Origin: JADFUZ01 sp034430415
GTDB taxonomy: Bacteria; Chloroflexota; Dehalococcoidia; GIF9; AB-539-J10
Length of the DNA: 15,489 nucleotides
Assembly: GCA_034430415.1 (NCBI GenBank)
Contig: DAOUEN010000067.1
Span: 1-15,489, forward strand
Reading direction: 5' to 3'
The notes below the pieces were generated by a model. The model had not been told where the DNA came from. It saw only the letters and a list, made by a program, of their open reading frames with translations, and ran no database searches. Each line of letters opens with the position of its first letter. The stretch's first letter is position 1. The translations under genes were made by a program, and so were the position numbers. Positions 7,056 to 14,262 of the stretch are shown here, one piece after another.

Positions 7056-7751
7056 CTAGTCCGCAGGCGCAGAATCCTCGTTACTAAACCCAATGGCCAA
7101 ATCATATATTCTATCCACCACCTGCTCCAGGCTCAGTTCCTCTGTGTCAATGACTACGGCGTCCACGGCGGCTTTGAGCGGCGAGATAGCTCTGTGCATA
7201 TCGTTGTCGTCCCGGCGTTTCAGTTCAGTGAGGACGACTTCATAGTCTGGTTTCCTGCCGCGCTCAAGCAATTCCCTGTATCGGCGCATGGCCCTCGCCT
7301 CAACGGAGGCCACCATGAAGATCTTCAAGTCAGCCCAGGGCAGAACCACTGTGCCTATGTCCCTGCCGGCCATCACCAGCTTCCCCCTCCGGGCGACTCT
7401 GCGCTGCTCGGAGACCATCTTCTCCCGCACTTCAGCCACCTTCGATACCAGAGCGACGTCCTCTTCTACCTCGGAGCGAGTCAGCTTTGAAGAGACATCC
7501 TTGCCGTCAATAAGAACGGAGAGGCGCTCCTCTTGACCCGCCACGAATTCAAACTTCGTCACTCCAGCCAGGCGAGAGAGGCCGCTTTCATCCTCCGAAG
7601 AGAGACCTGACTGGATCACTCTCCAGGTGAAGGCCCGATAGATAAGCCCGGTATCGAAAAAGCAGAAGCCGAGTCTCCTGGCCAGCAGAGAGCCAACGCT
7701 AGACTTGCCAACTGCCACAGGTCCGTCAAGGGTAATCAGCTCCAGGTTCAA
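7056..7751 (-). CDS. cmk: (d)CMP kinase, probable TTG start
   Basis: Read from TTG 7751 this is a 231-residue cytidylate kinase that phosphorylates CMP and dCMP with ATP. The P-loop is DGPVAVGKSS (9-18), FDTGLIYRAFTWRV (32-45) is the CMP-binding segment, GRDIGTVVLPWADLKIF (129-145) is the family signature, and a C-terminal RRDDNDMHRAISPLKAA (179-195) carries the lid and base-binding residues. No ATG fits: an in-frame ATG at 7946 would overlap the divergent malic enzyme gene and add an extension of about 65 residues before the P-loop strand. TTG 7751 places the P-loop at the normal position, but no Shine-Dalgarno precedes it; a promoter -10 box ends 11 bases upstream, suggesting a nearly leaderless mRNA. 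It heads the cmk-plsC-ispH operon. Confidence 0.92.
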   Translation of the reverse strand: MNLELITLDGPVAVGKSSVGSLLARRLGFCFFDTGLIYRAFTWRVIQSGLSSEDESGLSRLAGVTKFEFVAGQEERLSVLIDGKDVSSKLTRSEVEEDVALVSKVAEVREKMVSEQRRVARRGKLVMAGRDIGTVVLPWADLKIFMVASVEARAMRRYRELLERGRKPDYEVVLTELKRRDDNDMHRAISPLKAAVDAVVIDTEELSLEQVVDRIYDLAIGFSNEDSAPAD

Positions 7752-7762
7752 GTCAAGAGTGT

Positions 7763-7790
7763 AGTATAGCAGACCCCCAGGCCAACTCAA
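7763..7790 (-). promoter_or_regulatory. Promoter of cmk-plsC-ispH
   Basis: On the minus strand TTGAGT (7790-7785) and TATACT (7768-7763) are separated by 16 bases, matching the sigma-70-type consensus at 4/6 and 5/6 positions. Transcription would begin near 7756, only about five bases before the proposed TTG start of cmk. Together with the malic enzyme promoter it forms a compact divergent regulatory region. Confidence 0.6.
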
Positions 7791-7814
7791 ATTCGCCAGC
7801 AGGGATCCAGAACC

Positions 7815-7845
7815 TTGGAAAAGTCGAGCGGGACTGGAGTATAAT
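7815..7845 (+). promoter_or_regulatory. Promoter of the malic enzyme/fumarase/fumarate reductase operon
   Basis: A perfect TATAAT lies at 7840-7845, with a TTGGAA at 7815-7820 as the best -35 candidate (spacer 19, longer than ideal). The predicted transcript starts near 7852 and leaves a leader of about 30 bases that contains AAGGAGG at 7870-7876 before ATG 7882. No operator repeat was recognised. Confidence 0.55.
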
Positions 7846-7881
7846 ATGCGCCAACGAAGCAACAGCAAGAAGGAGGCAGCG

Positions 7882-9234
7882 ATGTCACAGAAGGTAACCA
7901 AAGAGGAGCTTCTGGCCAAGGCGAAGAAACCAGCGGAAGACGCCATGAACCTGCACGGGTTCTACCATGGCAAGATGCAGACGATGCTCAAGTGCCAGGT
8001 CCGTAGTTTCCAGGATTTCGCCATCTACTATACCCCCGGGGTTGCCGCGGCCTGCCGGGCAATCGAGGCCGACGAGTCGAGGTTTCACGATCTCACCAAC
8101 AGGGGGAACACCATAGCTGTGGTCACCGACGGCACCAGGGTGCTCGGCCTTGGCGACATTGGCCCCAAGGCGGGCTACCCCGTCATGGAAGGAAAATGCC
8201 TGCTGTTCAAGTATCTTGGCGGGGTAGACGCTGTGCCCATTTGTCTGGGCACCAAGGACCCTGATGACATCATTCAGGCGGTCAAGTGGCTGCAGCCATC
8301 GTTCGCCGGCATAAATCTGGAGGATATCTCCAATCCCAAATGCTTCTACGTTCTGGACAAGCTGAGAGCAGAGGCGGAAATCCCCATATTCCATGACGAC
8401 CAACAGGGAACGGCTACGGTAATGCTGGCCGGCCTGATAAACGCTCTGAAGATTGTGGGCAAGAAGATAGGCGCGGCCAGGTTTGTCCTGAACGGCTCCG
8501 GCGCAGCCAATGTTGCCTCCGCCAGACTGCTCTTCGCCTACGGAGCCAAACCTGAGACCACCATCATCGCCGATAGCAGGGGCATCCTCCATCCGGGACG
8601 GAAAGACCTGGAGGAAAAGAAGGAGACGTACGCCGACAAGTGGCGGTTCTGCCAGACCACCAACGCCGAGGGAAGAACCGGTGACCTATCTGACGCGCTG
8701 AAAGGTGCGGATGTCCTCATCTCATACTCCAAGTCGGGACCCGGAGTCATCGCACCGGAGAGCATCAGGGCGATGGCCAAAGATGCTATCTGTTTCGTGT
8801 GTGCCAACCCCATCCCGGAGATCTGGCCGTGGGAGGCAAAGGAGGCTGGAGCCAGGATCGTCGGCACCGGCAGGTCCGATTTCCCCAACCAGGTAAACAA
8901 CTCCACGGGCTTTCCCGCCATTTTCCGCGGCGTTCTTGACGTAGGAGCCAGGACGATCACCGACGAAATGTGCATCGCTGCCGCCGAATCGCTGGCCAGA
9001 TACGCCGAAGAGCAGGGCATAAGCGATGACTATATTGCCCCAACGATGGGAGAGCCTGAAGCTTTCATCCGCGAGGCAGTAGACGTGGGAATGAAAGCTC
9101 AGGAACAGGGAATCGCCTCAATACAAATCAGCCGTGCTGAGCTCCGCAAGAAAGCCGAGCTCATGATAAACAGCTCCAAGGCAGCGCACGATGCCCTGGT
9201 GAAGGCAGGGAGCATTGCTCCCGCAGTAACCTAA
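7882..9234 (+). CDS. NAD(P)-dependent malic enzyme
   Basis: This 450-residue enzyme interconverts L-malate with pyruvate and CO2 using NAD(P). Domain order is standard: N-terminal malic domain with YYTPGVAAA (catalytic Tyr at 50), TDGTRVLGLGDIGP (82-95), MEGKCLLFK (catalytic Lys K105), metal ligands in NLEDI (E147, D148) and FHDDQQGTA (170-178). The NAD-binding domain follows with NGSGAANVASARLL (204-217), CANPIPEI (307-314) and GTGRSDFPNQVNN (328-340). Coenzyme preference cannot be judged reliably. ATG 7882 is chosen because AAGGAGG at 7870-7876 precedes it; an in-frame ATG at 7846 lies inside the -10 region, upstream of the expected transcript start. It is the first gene of the C4 operon and links it to pyruvate, the likely POR substrate encoded nearby. 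Confidence 0.95.
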   Translation: MSQKVTKEELLAKAKKPAEDAMNLHGFYHGKMQTMLKCQVRSFQDFAIYYTPGVAAACRAIEADESRFHDLTNRGNTIAVVTDGTRVLGLGDIGPKAGYPVMEGKCLLFKYLGGVDAVPICLGTKDPDDIIQAVKWLQPSFAGINLEDISNPKCFYVLDKLRAEAEIPIFHDDQQGTATVMLAGLINALKIVGKKIGAARFVLNGSGAANVASARLLFAYGAKPETTIIADSRGILHPGRKDLEEKKETYADKWRFCQTTNAEGRTGDLSDALKGADVLISYSKSGPGVIAPESIRAMAKDAICFVCANPIPEIWPWEAKEAGARIVGTGRSDFPNQVNNSTGFPAIFRGVLDVGARTITDEMCIAAAESLARYAEEQGISDDYIAPTMGEPEAFIREAVDVGMKAQEQGIASIQISRAELRKKAELMINSSKAAHDALVKAGSIAPAVT

Positions 9235-9257
9235 GGCTAAGGAGGTGTATCCAGCCC

Positions 9258-10103
9258 ATGAGAGAGATCGAAGTCGGTCACGTCACCGAAACCGTAGCCC
9301 GTCTGTTTGAGCACTCCTGCCACTATCTCCCCGCGGACGCACTCGCCGCTCTCCAGAAAGCCAGACGGGAAGAAGAGTCACCGGTGTGCCGCGACGTATA
9401 TGACAGACTGCTGGAAAACGTAGAGATAGCAGGCAGGGAGAAGATTCCTCTGTGTCAGGATACCGGAGTCGCAGTAGTAATGCTGGAGTTGGGCCAGGAG
9501 GTCCACATAGCAGGCGGCGACCTCTACACAGCGGTGAACGAGGGAGTCCGCCAGGGTTATGCCGGGGGCTATTTGCGCAAATCCATGGTCAGCCGCCCCT
9601 TCTCTGCCAGGACAAACACTAAGGACAACACGCCCGCCGTCATCTACACCGACATAGTCCCCGGGGACAAGCTCAGGATTAACGTCCTGCCCAAAGGCGG
9701 GGGCAGTGAGAACATGTCTCGCCTGACGGTGCTATCTCCATCGCAAGGCCGCCAGGGGATCATAGACTTCGTGGTGAATCGTGTTGAGGAGTCCGGCAGT
9801 AACCCCTGCCCTCCCGTCATCGTCGGCATCGGCATAGGTGGCACTACAGACAGAACCATGATGCTGGCCAAGAAAGCGCTGCTGCGCCGGGTCGGTGAAC
9901 TGAATGCGGACCCCGAGATAGCCGAACTGGAACAAGATATCCTCAAGCGGGTCAACGGTCTAGGCATTGGAGCCATGGGGTACGGGGGCACGATCACTGC
10001 CCTGGCAGTCCATGCTGAGGTCTTCCCCGCACACATCGCCAGCTTACCAGTAGCAGTCAACATGCAATGCTGGTGCGCTCGCCACGAGGAAGCGACCCTG
10101 TAG
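9258..10103 (+). CDS. Class I fumarate hydratase, alpha subunit
   Basis: This 281-residue subunit carries the labile [4Fe-4S] cluster of the two-subunit class I fumarase, which interconverts fumarate and L-malate. Cluster cysteines are C66 (PLCQDTG), C184 (NPCPPVIVGIGIGGT) and C271 (NMQCWC; C273 lies next to it). KGGGSENMSRL (146-156) is another family block. The homologous L(+)-tartrate dehydratase cannot be excluded from motifs alone, but the succinate/fumarate genes around it favour fumarase. AAGGAGGTG at 9239-9247 is an unusually complete ribosome binding site for ATG 9258. Its partner beta subunit is not adjacent but 4.2 kb downstream at 14263, with four genes between them, which is uncommon. 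Confidence 0.94.
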   Translation: MREIEVGHVTETVARLFEHSCHYLPADALAALQKARREEESPVCRDVYDRLLENVEIAGREKIPLCQDTGVAVVMLELGQEVHIAGGDLYTAVNEGVRQGYAGGYLRKSMVSRPFSARTNTKDNTPAVIYTDIVPGDKLRINVLPKGGGSENMSRLTVLSPSQGRQGIIDFVVNRVEESGSNPCPPVIVGIGIGGTTDRTMMLAKKALLRRVGELNADPEIAELEQDILKRVNGLGIGAMGYGGTITALAVHAEVFPAHIASLPVAVNMQCWCARHEEATL

Positions 10104-10116
10104 ACGGAGGTGAAAA

Positions 10117-10821
10117 ATGGCTGAAGTCGCCGAGAAAGTCCAACTGCTTGACATATACGTAATGGGCAAGCGTTTTCAGGTCCCCGAGGGACTTACCATC
10201 CAGGCTGCGCTGGAGTATTGCGGCTACAACCTCATCCGGGGCGTCGGCTGCCGCTCTGGATTCTGCGGTGCCTGCGCCACCGTATACTGCTTCAGGAATG
10301 ACTCTCAACTGAGATATGCCCTTGCCTGTCAGAAGGCCATAGAGCAGGACATGTACCTGACTCAGATACCTTTCTTCCCCACTGCTGAAGCTCTCTACAA
10401 CGTGCAGGATCTTAAGCCAGAAGCCGGTGAAAACAAGCTGGTGCAGCTCTATCCTGATACCCTCACCTGTTTTGGCTGCAACAACTGCACCAAGAGCTGC
10501 CCTCAAGACCTGGAAGTGATGGAGATTATGTCCGCCGCCATTAGGGGCGACTACGAGAAAGTATACGAAAAATCCTTCGATTGCCTGCTGTGCGGATTGT
10601 GTGCCGCCAGGTGCCCTCAAGGGCTTCAGCCGTACGTCGTGGCCATTGCCGGTCGAAGGTTGAGAGGGGCCCACCTTGCTCCCAAGAGTCAGCACAACCT
10701 GGATAGGGTGAGAGAAATAGAGGAAGGGAACTTCGACGCTGAACTGGAGAAGCTGAAAAAGATGTCTACGGACGAGTTGCGAGATCTGTATGCCAAGCGC
10801 GAGATAGAGCCTGCCCAATGA
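10117..10821 (+). CDS. Fumarate reductase/succinate dehydrogenase-like iron-sulfur subunit with [2Fe-2S] and two [4Fe-4S] motifs
   Basis: This 234-residue electron-transfer subunit is homologous to SdhB/FrdB. The N-terminal domain has a plant-type [2Fe-2S] set, C45-C50-C53 (CRSGFCGAC) with C71. The C-terminal domain has C118-C121-C124-C128 (CFGCNNCTKSCP) and C156-C159-C162-C166 (CLLCGLCAARCP). Classical SdhB/FrdB has Cx5Cx3C in the second of these and builds a [3Fe-4S] cluster; here C159 supplies the fourth position, so [4Fe-4S] is predicted, as in HdrC-, GlpC- and thiol:fumarate reductase-type proteins. A charged tail of about 40 residues ends the protein. GGAGGTG precedes ATG 10117. The flavoprotein gene follows 52 bases downstream. 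It should pass electrons between the flavin and a soluble carrier or an unidentified partner. Confidence 0.88.
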   Translation: MAEVAEKVQLLDIYVMGKRFQVPEGLTIQAALEYCGYNLIRGVGCRSGFCGACATVYCFRNDSQLRYALACQKAIEQDMYLTQIPFFPTAEALYNVQDLKPEAGENKLVQLYPDTLTCFGCNNCTKSCPQDLEVMEIMSAAIRGDYEKVYEKSFDCLLCGLCAARCPQGLQPYVVAIAGRRLRGAHLAPKSQHNLDRVREIEEGNFDAELEKLKKMSTDELRDLYAKREIEPAQ

Positions 10822-10873
10822 GACCGTGCACGGTGCGAGGCTTGGGCCTCGTGCGCAGAAGGAGGTAGTCGCT

Positions 10874-12568
10874 ATGCCATACCCCGGTTACATGGAAGAG
10901 AGCAAGAGGAAGGTGGCGGAAAGCAGACCGGCGCGATTGGAGAAGGGGCCGTTCACCCGCATTCCCGCCGAGGAAAGAGAAGCGCTGGTCAACAAGTTCC
11001 ATCCCGACTTCAAGGGAGAGCAATTTCGTGAGCTGAAAGTGGGACCGAACAAAGGTGACCGCACGCCACTGGAAATAGCTGACCTGCTGGAAGGAAACAG
11101 CCGCATTGATCCCGGCAAGGTCCGTCTGGAAGAGGTTGATTACGATGTTGACGTTCTGGTAGTTGGCTGCGGCGGAGCCGGAGGATCGGCAGCGCTCCTG
11201 GCCGAGGAAAACGGCGCCAGCGTACTGATATCGTCAAAGCTGCGCCTGGGCGACGCCAATACCATAGGAGCTCAGGCGGGTACGCAGTCATGCGACAGAC
11301 CCAATGACTCTCCTGCCATCCACTACCTGGACATAATGGGTGGAGGGCATTATGTCAATGACCCTGAACTGGTGGAGGCGCTGGCCAAGGACTCCCCCGA
11401 CGTGATCAGGTGGCTGGAATCGCTGGGCGTCAACTGGGACAAGGAGCCTGACACCTCATATCATGAGCTGTCGGGTGGCGGTTCGTCTAGGAGACGGATG
11501 CATTCATGTCGGGACTATACCGGACTCGAGGAGATGCGGGTCGTACGCGACGAGATCCGCCAGAGAAACATGCATGGCAGAAAGATAAACTGGCTGGAGT
11601 TCGAGCCGGCGATCGAATTGATACTGGATGATAGAGGCCAGGCGGCCGGTGCCATATTGATGAACCTTGAAACCAGGAGAATGACCATAGTGCGGGCTAA
11701 GGCAGTGATCATCGCCACCGGCGGGCTGGGTCGCACTCATATTCAGGGCTTCCCCACCACCAACCACTACGGTGCCACCGCCGATGGGCTGGTACTGGCC
11801 TATAGACTGGGGGCTCCGCTGGTGCACATGGATACCATGCAATATCATCCCACGGGTGCGGCTTTTCCCCCGCAGATCCTGGGGTTTCTGGTTACGGAGA
11901 AGGTGAGAACTCTAGGAGCGGAGATAGTCAACTGTGATGGAGAGCAATTCATTCACCCTCTCGAGGCAAGAGATACGGAAGCCTCGGCTGAGATCCGGGA
12001 GTGCAAGGAGCGAGGCAAAGGTGTCACTACACCGACGGGCGAAGTCGGCGTTTGGCTGGATTCGCCGATGATTGAGATCAAGCGAGGGGAAGGCACTATC
12101 AGAAGAGAGCTGCCTGCTATGGTGCGGCAATTCGGCCGCTTCGATATCGACATCACCAGGGAGCCGATGCTGGTCTACCCTACTCTTCATTACCAGAACG
12201 GAGGCGTTGCCATAAAAGCTGACGCTTCCACCGCCGTGCCGGGCTTGTTTGCCGCGGGTGAGGTTGAGGGAGGAGTACACGGAAGGAACAGGCTCATAGG
12301 CAACTCAACGTTGGACCTATTTGTCTTCGGGCGGCGAGCGGGTAGAGCCGCAGCCAGATGGGCTAAAGAGATGAGGCCGGGGAGACTCACTTTGGAGCAC
12401 GTCACCAAATGGCAGCGTGAGATGAAGGAGGCGGGGCTGGAGGGGATGCCCATCTCTCCCATGCTATTGCCCAACTACGCGCATCAGGAACCTGTCCCCG
12501 GCTTTCAGCCGCTTGGTCAGGTGAGCCCCTATACTCCATTCGGCGATAGGGCCACACGCTGGATTTAG
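10874..12568 (+). CDS. Fumarate reductase/succinate dehydrogenase-like flavoprotein with N-terminal extension
   Basis: This 564-residue flavoprotein would interconvert fumarate and succinate. The FAD-binding fold begins only near residue 92 (VLVVGCGGAGGSAAL, 95-109). Active-site counterparts are present: H325 (YHPTG), T341-E342 and R345 (TEKVR), H439 (HYQNGG) and R473 (GRNRL), with the C-terminal GLFAAGEVEGGVHG block. Where FrdA/SdhA normally has the histidine that binds FAD covalently (an SHT-x-AQGG-type motif), this protein has N129 in ANTIGAQAG, so FAD is probably noncovalent. The first 90 residues (for example RELKVGPNKG at 52-61) form an extension absent from E. coli FrdA. ATG 10874 is set by AAGGAGGT at 10859-10866; an in-frame ATG at 10826 lacks a site. 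No membrane anchor gene follows, which points to a soluble or peripheral complex. Confidence 0.88.
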   Translation: MPYPGYMEESKRKVAESRPARLEKGPFTRIPAEEREALVNKFHPDFKGEQFRELKVGPNKGDRTPLEIADLLEGNSRIDPGKVRLEEVDYDVDVLVVGCGGAGGSAALLAEENGASVLISSKLRLGDANTIGAQAGTQSCDRPNDSPAIHYLDIMGGGHYVNDPELVEALAKDSPDVIRWLESLGVNWDKEPDTSYHELSGGGSSRRRMHSCRDYTGLEEMRVVRDEIRQRNMHGRKINWLEFEPAIELILDDRGQAAGAILMNLETRRMTIVRAKAVIIATGGLGRTHIQGFPTTNHYGATADGLVLAYRLGAPLVHMDTMQYHPTGAAFPPQILGFLVTEKVRTLGAEIVNCDGEQFIHPLEARDTEASAEIRECKERGKGVTTPTGEVGVWLDSPMIEIKRGEGTIRRELPAMVRQFGRFDIDITREPMLVYPTLHYQNGGVAIKADASTAVPGLFAAGEVEGGVHGRNRLIGNSTLDLFVFGRRAGRAAARWAKEMRPGRLTLEHVTKWQREMKEAGLEGMPISPMLLPNYAHQEPVPGFQPLGQVSPYTPFGDRATRWI

Positions 12569-12580
12569 GAGAGGGATGAC

Positions 12581-13027
12581 ATGCCATTACGCCAGCAAAC
12601 GGATGCCAAGGAAGTCGAACCCATACTGAACACGATCCTGAATATTGCCAGCCCACCTGTAGCTCGGTGCAGGCTGCTTTCCAGCGGATTCAATCCCGGT
12701 CACGCTCTCAACATAGCTGAAGATATTGGGGGACACAAGGAATGCATTGGATGCGGATGCTGCATAGACGCCTGTCCTTTCTTGTTTCGTGAGCCATCCA
12801 GGCGGGAAAAGACGGAGCAGCGAACATCGATGGCGCTGGAAATCATAGTGGGTGCAGACTGTGACCAATGCGATGCCTGTGTTCTGGCCTGTCCCCAGGT
12901 CGATACCACCATCAAGAACTACGTGGTCAACCGCCGCATGATAGAAGTGATGTCTCGACTGGAGCAGAGAATAGGGGACGAAGACGAACCTGATCTGGAC
13001 TTGTTTGTGGAGGAAGCTCTGGCCTGA
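12581..13027 (+). CDS. Two-cluster [4Fe-4S] ferredoxin-like protein, probable partner of the fumarate reductase module
   Basis: This 148-residue protein has two complete ferredoxin motifs, C55-C58-C61-C65 (CIGCGCCIDACP, with extra C60) and C94-C97-C100-C104 (CDQCDACVLACP), separated by 28 residues. About 50 residues precede the first motif, and an acidic tail (GDEDEPDLDLFVEE, about 132-145) follows the second. No signal peptide or membrane segment is seen. It is placed 12 bases after the flavoprotein, with AGGAG overlapping the flavoprotein stop codon, so it is very likely a subunit or dedicated electron carrier of that enzyme. I do not recognise it as a specific named family; resemblance to heterodisulfide reductase-type iron-sulfur proteins is limited to the cluster motifs. 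Confidence 0.82.
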   Translation: MPLRQQTDAKEVEPILNTILNIASPPVARCRLLSSGFNPGHALNIAEDIGGHKECIGCGCCIDACPFLFREPSRREKTEQRTSMALEIIVGADCDQCDACVLACPQVDTTIKNYVVNRRMIEVMSRLEQRIGDEDEPDLDLFVEEALA

Positions 13028-13066
13028 CCGCGATGCGGCGCCAAGGAGTGTCAAGGGGGATTTCAG

Positions 13067-14245
13067 ATGGATTTCGAGATACCTGAAGAGCTGAAGATGG
13101 TTCAGAGCACGGTCAGGGATTTCGTCACCGACCAGCTCAAACCACTGGAAAGAACAGTCCTGGGGCGGGCCGCTGACCTGAGCGACGCCCAGATGTTTCT
13201 CCCTCCCGACAAAGAGCAGGAGTTGGTGGGAATGGTAAAGGAAATGGGGCTTTGGGGCGTCGGCGTTCCTGAAGAGCTGGGCGGTGTAGGCCTGGACACC
13301 CTGGGGACCTGCCTGGTGGAGGAAGAACTGGCCCAGACAGTCGTTCCTTTCGATCTTGGCGACGTGACGCCGCTGCTCTTCGACTGTAGCGAGCAACAGA
13401 AGGAAACATACTTCAAGCCAGCGCTCAACAGACAGAAACTCCCTTACCTGGCGTGGATGGAGCCCGCAAAGGAAGCGTCTGAGATTGAGGAGCTGGCAGT
13501 TAGATCTGAGAAGAGCAACGGCTCCTATGTTCTTAGCGGCAAGAAGATATCTCTCTCCAGGCCGGGCGAGGACTACTTCGCGGTAGTCTTTGCCACCAGC
13601 GGTCCTGAAGGACCGGTGAGAGAGCGGGTGAGTTGCTTCCTGGTTGACAAGGATTCTCCCGGCTTCAGCGTCGCTGGTGACGAGGAGATAACCGGCTGGG
13701 AGGCAAGGGAGAGAAAGCCTCTAACCCTGGTTTTCGACCGGTGCAAGGTGGGAGTGGAGAACATGCTCGGCGAGGAGGGAAAGGCTTTCCTACTTGGCAA
13801 GAAGTGGCTTCCAGCAAGGAGAATCGTGAGGGGGGCCAGGTGTGTGGGAGCAGCCCAGCGAATACTTGACGAGTGCACCATCCAGGCCCAAACTTGGATG
13901 TCCTTCGGGCAGGCAATCTCGGGCAGGCCCAGCGTTCAGGCAGCGCTCGCCGATATCGCCACGAATATCCACGCCACCAGGCTCATGGTCTATGAAGCCG
14001 CCTGGAAGGCGGACCAGGGGCAGCCAGTGCAGCGGCAGGCCGCCATGGTGAAGCTTTTCGCCACCCAGATGATTCATTTCGTCGCCGATAACGCAGCGCA
14101 TATATTCAATGCGCCCGCCTATGTCGGAGGGCTGCCTATGGAGAGGTTCTGTCGCAATGCCATCGCCGCCAGCACTACCAGGCTTGCCCTACAACTTCAG
14201 AGGAATATCATCGCCAGAGACATACTGAAAGGACTAAAAGTCTGA
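13067..14245 (+). CDS. Acyl-CoA dehydrogenase-fold protein with degenerate catalytic and FAD-contact residues
   Basis: This 392-residue protein has full acyl-CoA dehydrogenase length and order: N-terminal helices with LWGVGVPEELGGVGLD (62-77), a middle beta domain (SYVLSGKKISLS, 153-164) and C-terminal helices ending QRNIIARDILKG. Usual functional residues are altered. By eye alignment, the catalytic Glu of the IYEGTSEIQ segment (E376 of MCAD) is R372; the alternative Glu of isovaleryl-CoA dehydrogenase (LERL) is R251; the Arg of RxxFG is W277; the TEPxAGSD block is MEPAKEASE (131-139); and the GGxG loop is NAPA (348-351). Classical alpha,beta-dehydrogenation is therefore doubtful. Its place between the fumarate reductase module and fumarase beta, with a fitting ribosome binding site (AAGGGGG), suggests a role with that pathway, but its reaction is unknown. 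Confidence 0.85.
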   Translation: MDFEIPEELKMVQSTVRDFVTDQLKPLERTVLGRAADLSDAQMFLPPDKEQELVGMVKEMGLWGVGVPEELGGVGLDTLGTCLVEEELAQTVVPFDLGDVTPLLFDCSEQQKETYFKPALNRQKLPYLAWMEPAKEASEIEELAVRSEKSNGSYVLSGKKISLSRPGEDYFAVVFATSGPEGPVRERVSCFLVDKDSPGFSVAGDEEITGWEARERKPLTLVFDRCKVGVENMLGEEGKAFLLGKKWLPARRIVRGARCVGAAQRILDECTIQAQTWMSFGQAISGRPSVQAALADIATNIHATRLMVYEAAWKADQGQPVQRQAAMVKLFATQMIHFVADNAAHIFNAPAYVGGLPMERFCRNAIAASTTRLALQLQRNIIARDILKGLKV

Positions 14246-14262
14246 GGAGAAGGAGGACTGCT

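Noticed and set aside
7752..7946. Longer cmk reading frame from ATG 7946
   Set aside because: It overlaps the divergent malic enzyme gene, crosses both promoters and adds about 65 residues not expected before the P-loop strand.
10826..10873. Longer flavoprotein start at ATG 10826
   Set aside because: No ribosome binding site precedes it, while AAGGAGGT lies seven bases before ATG 10874.
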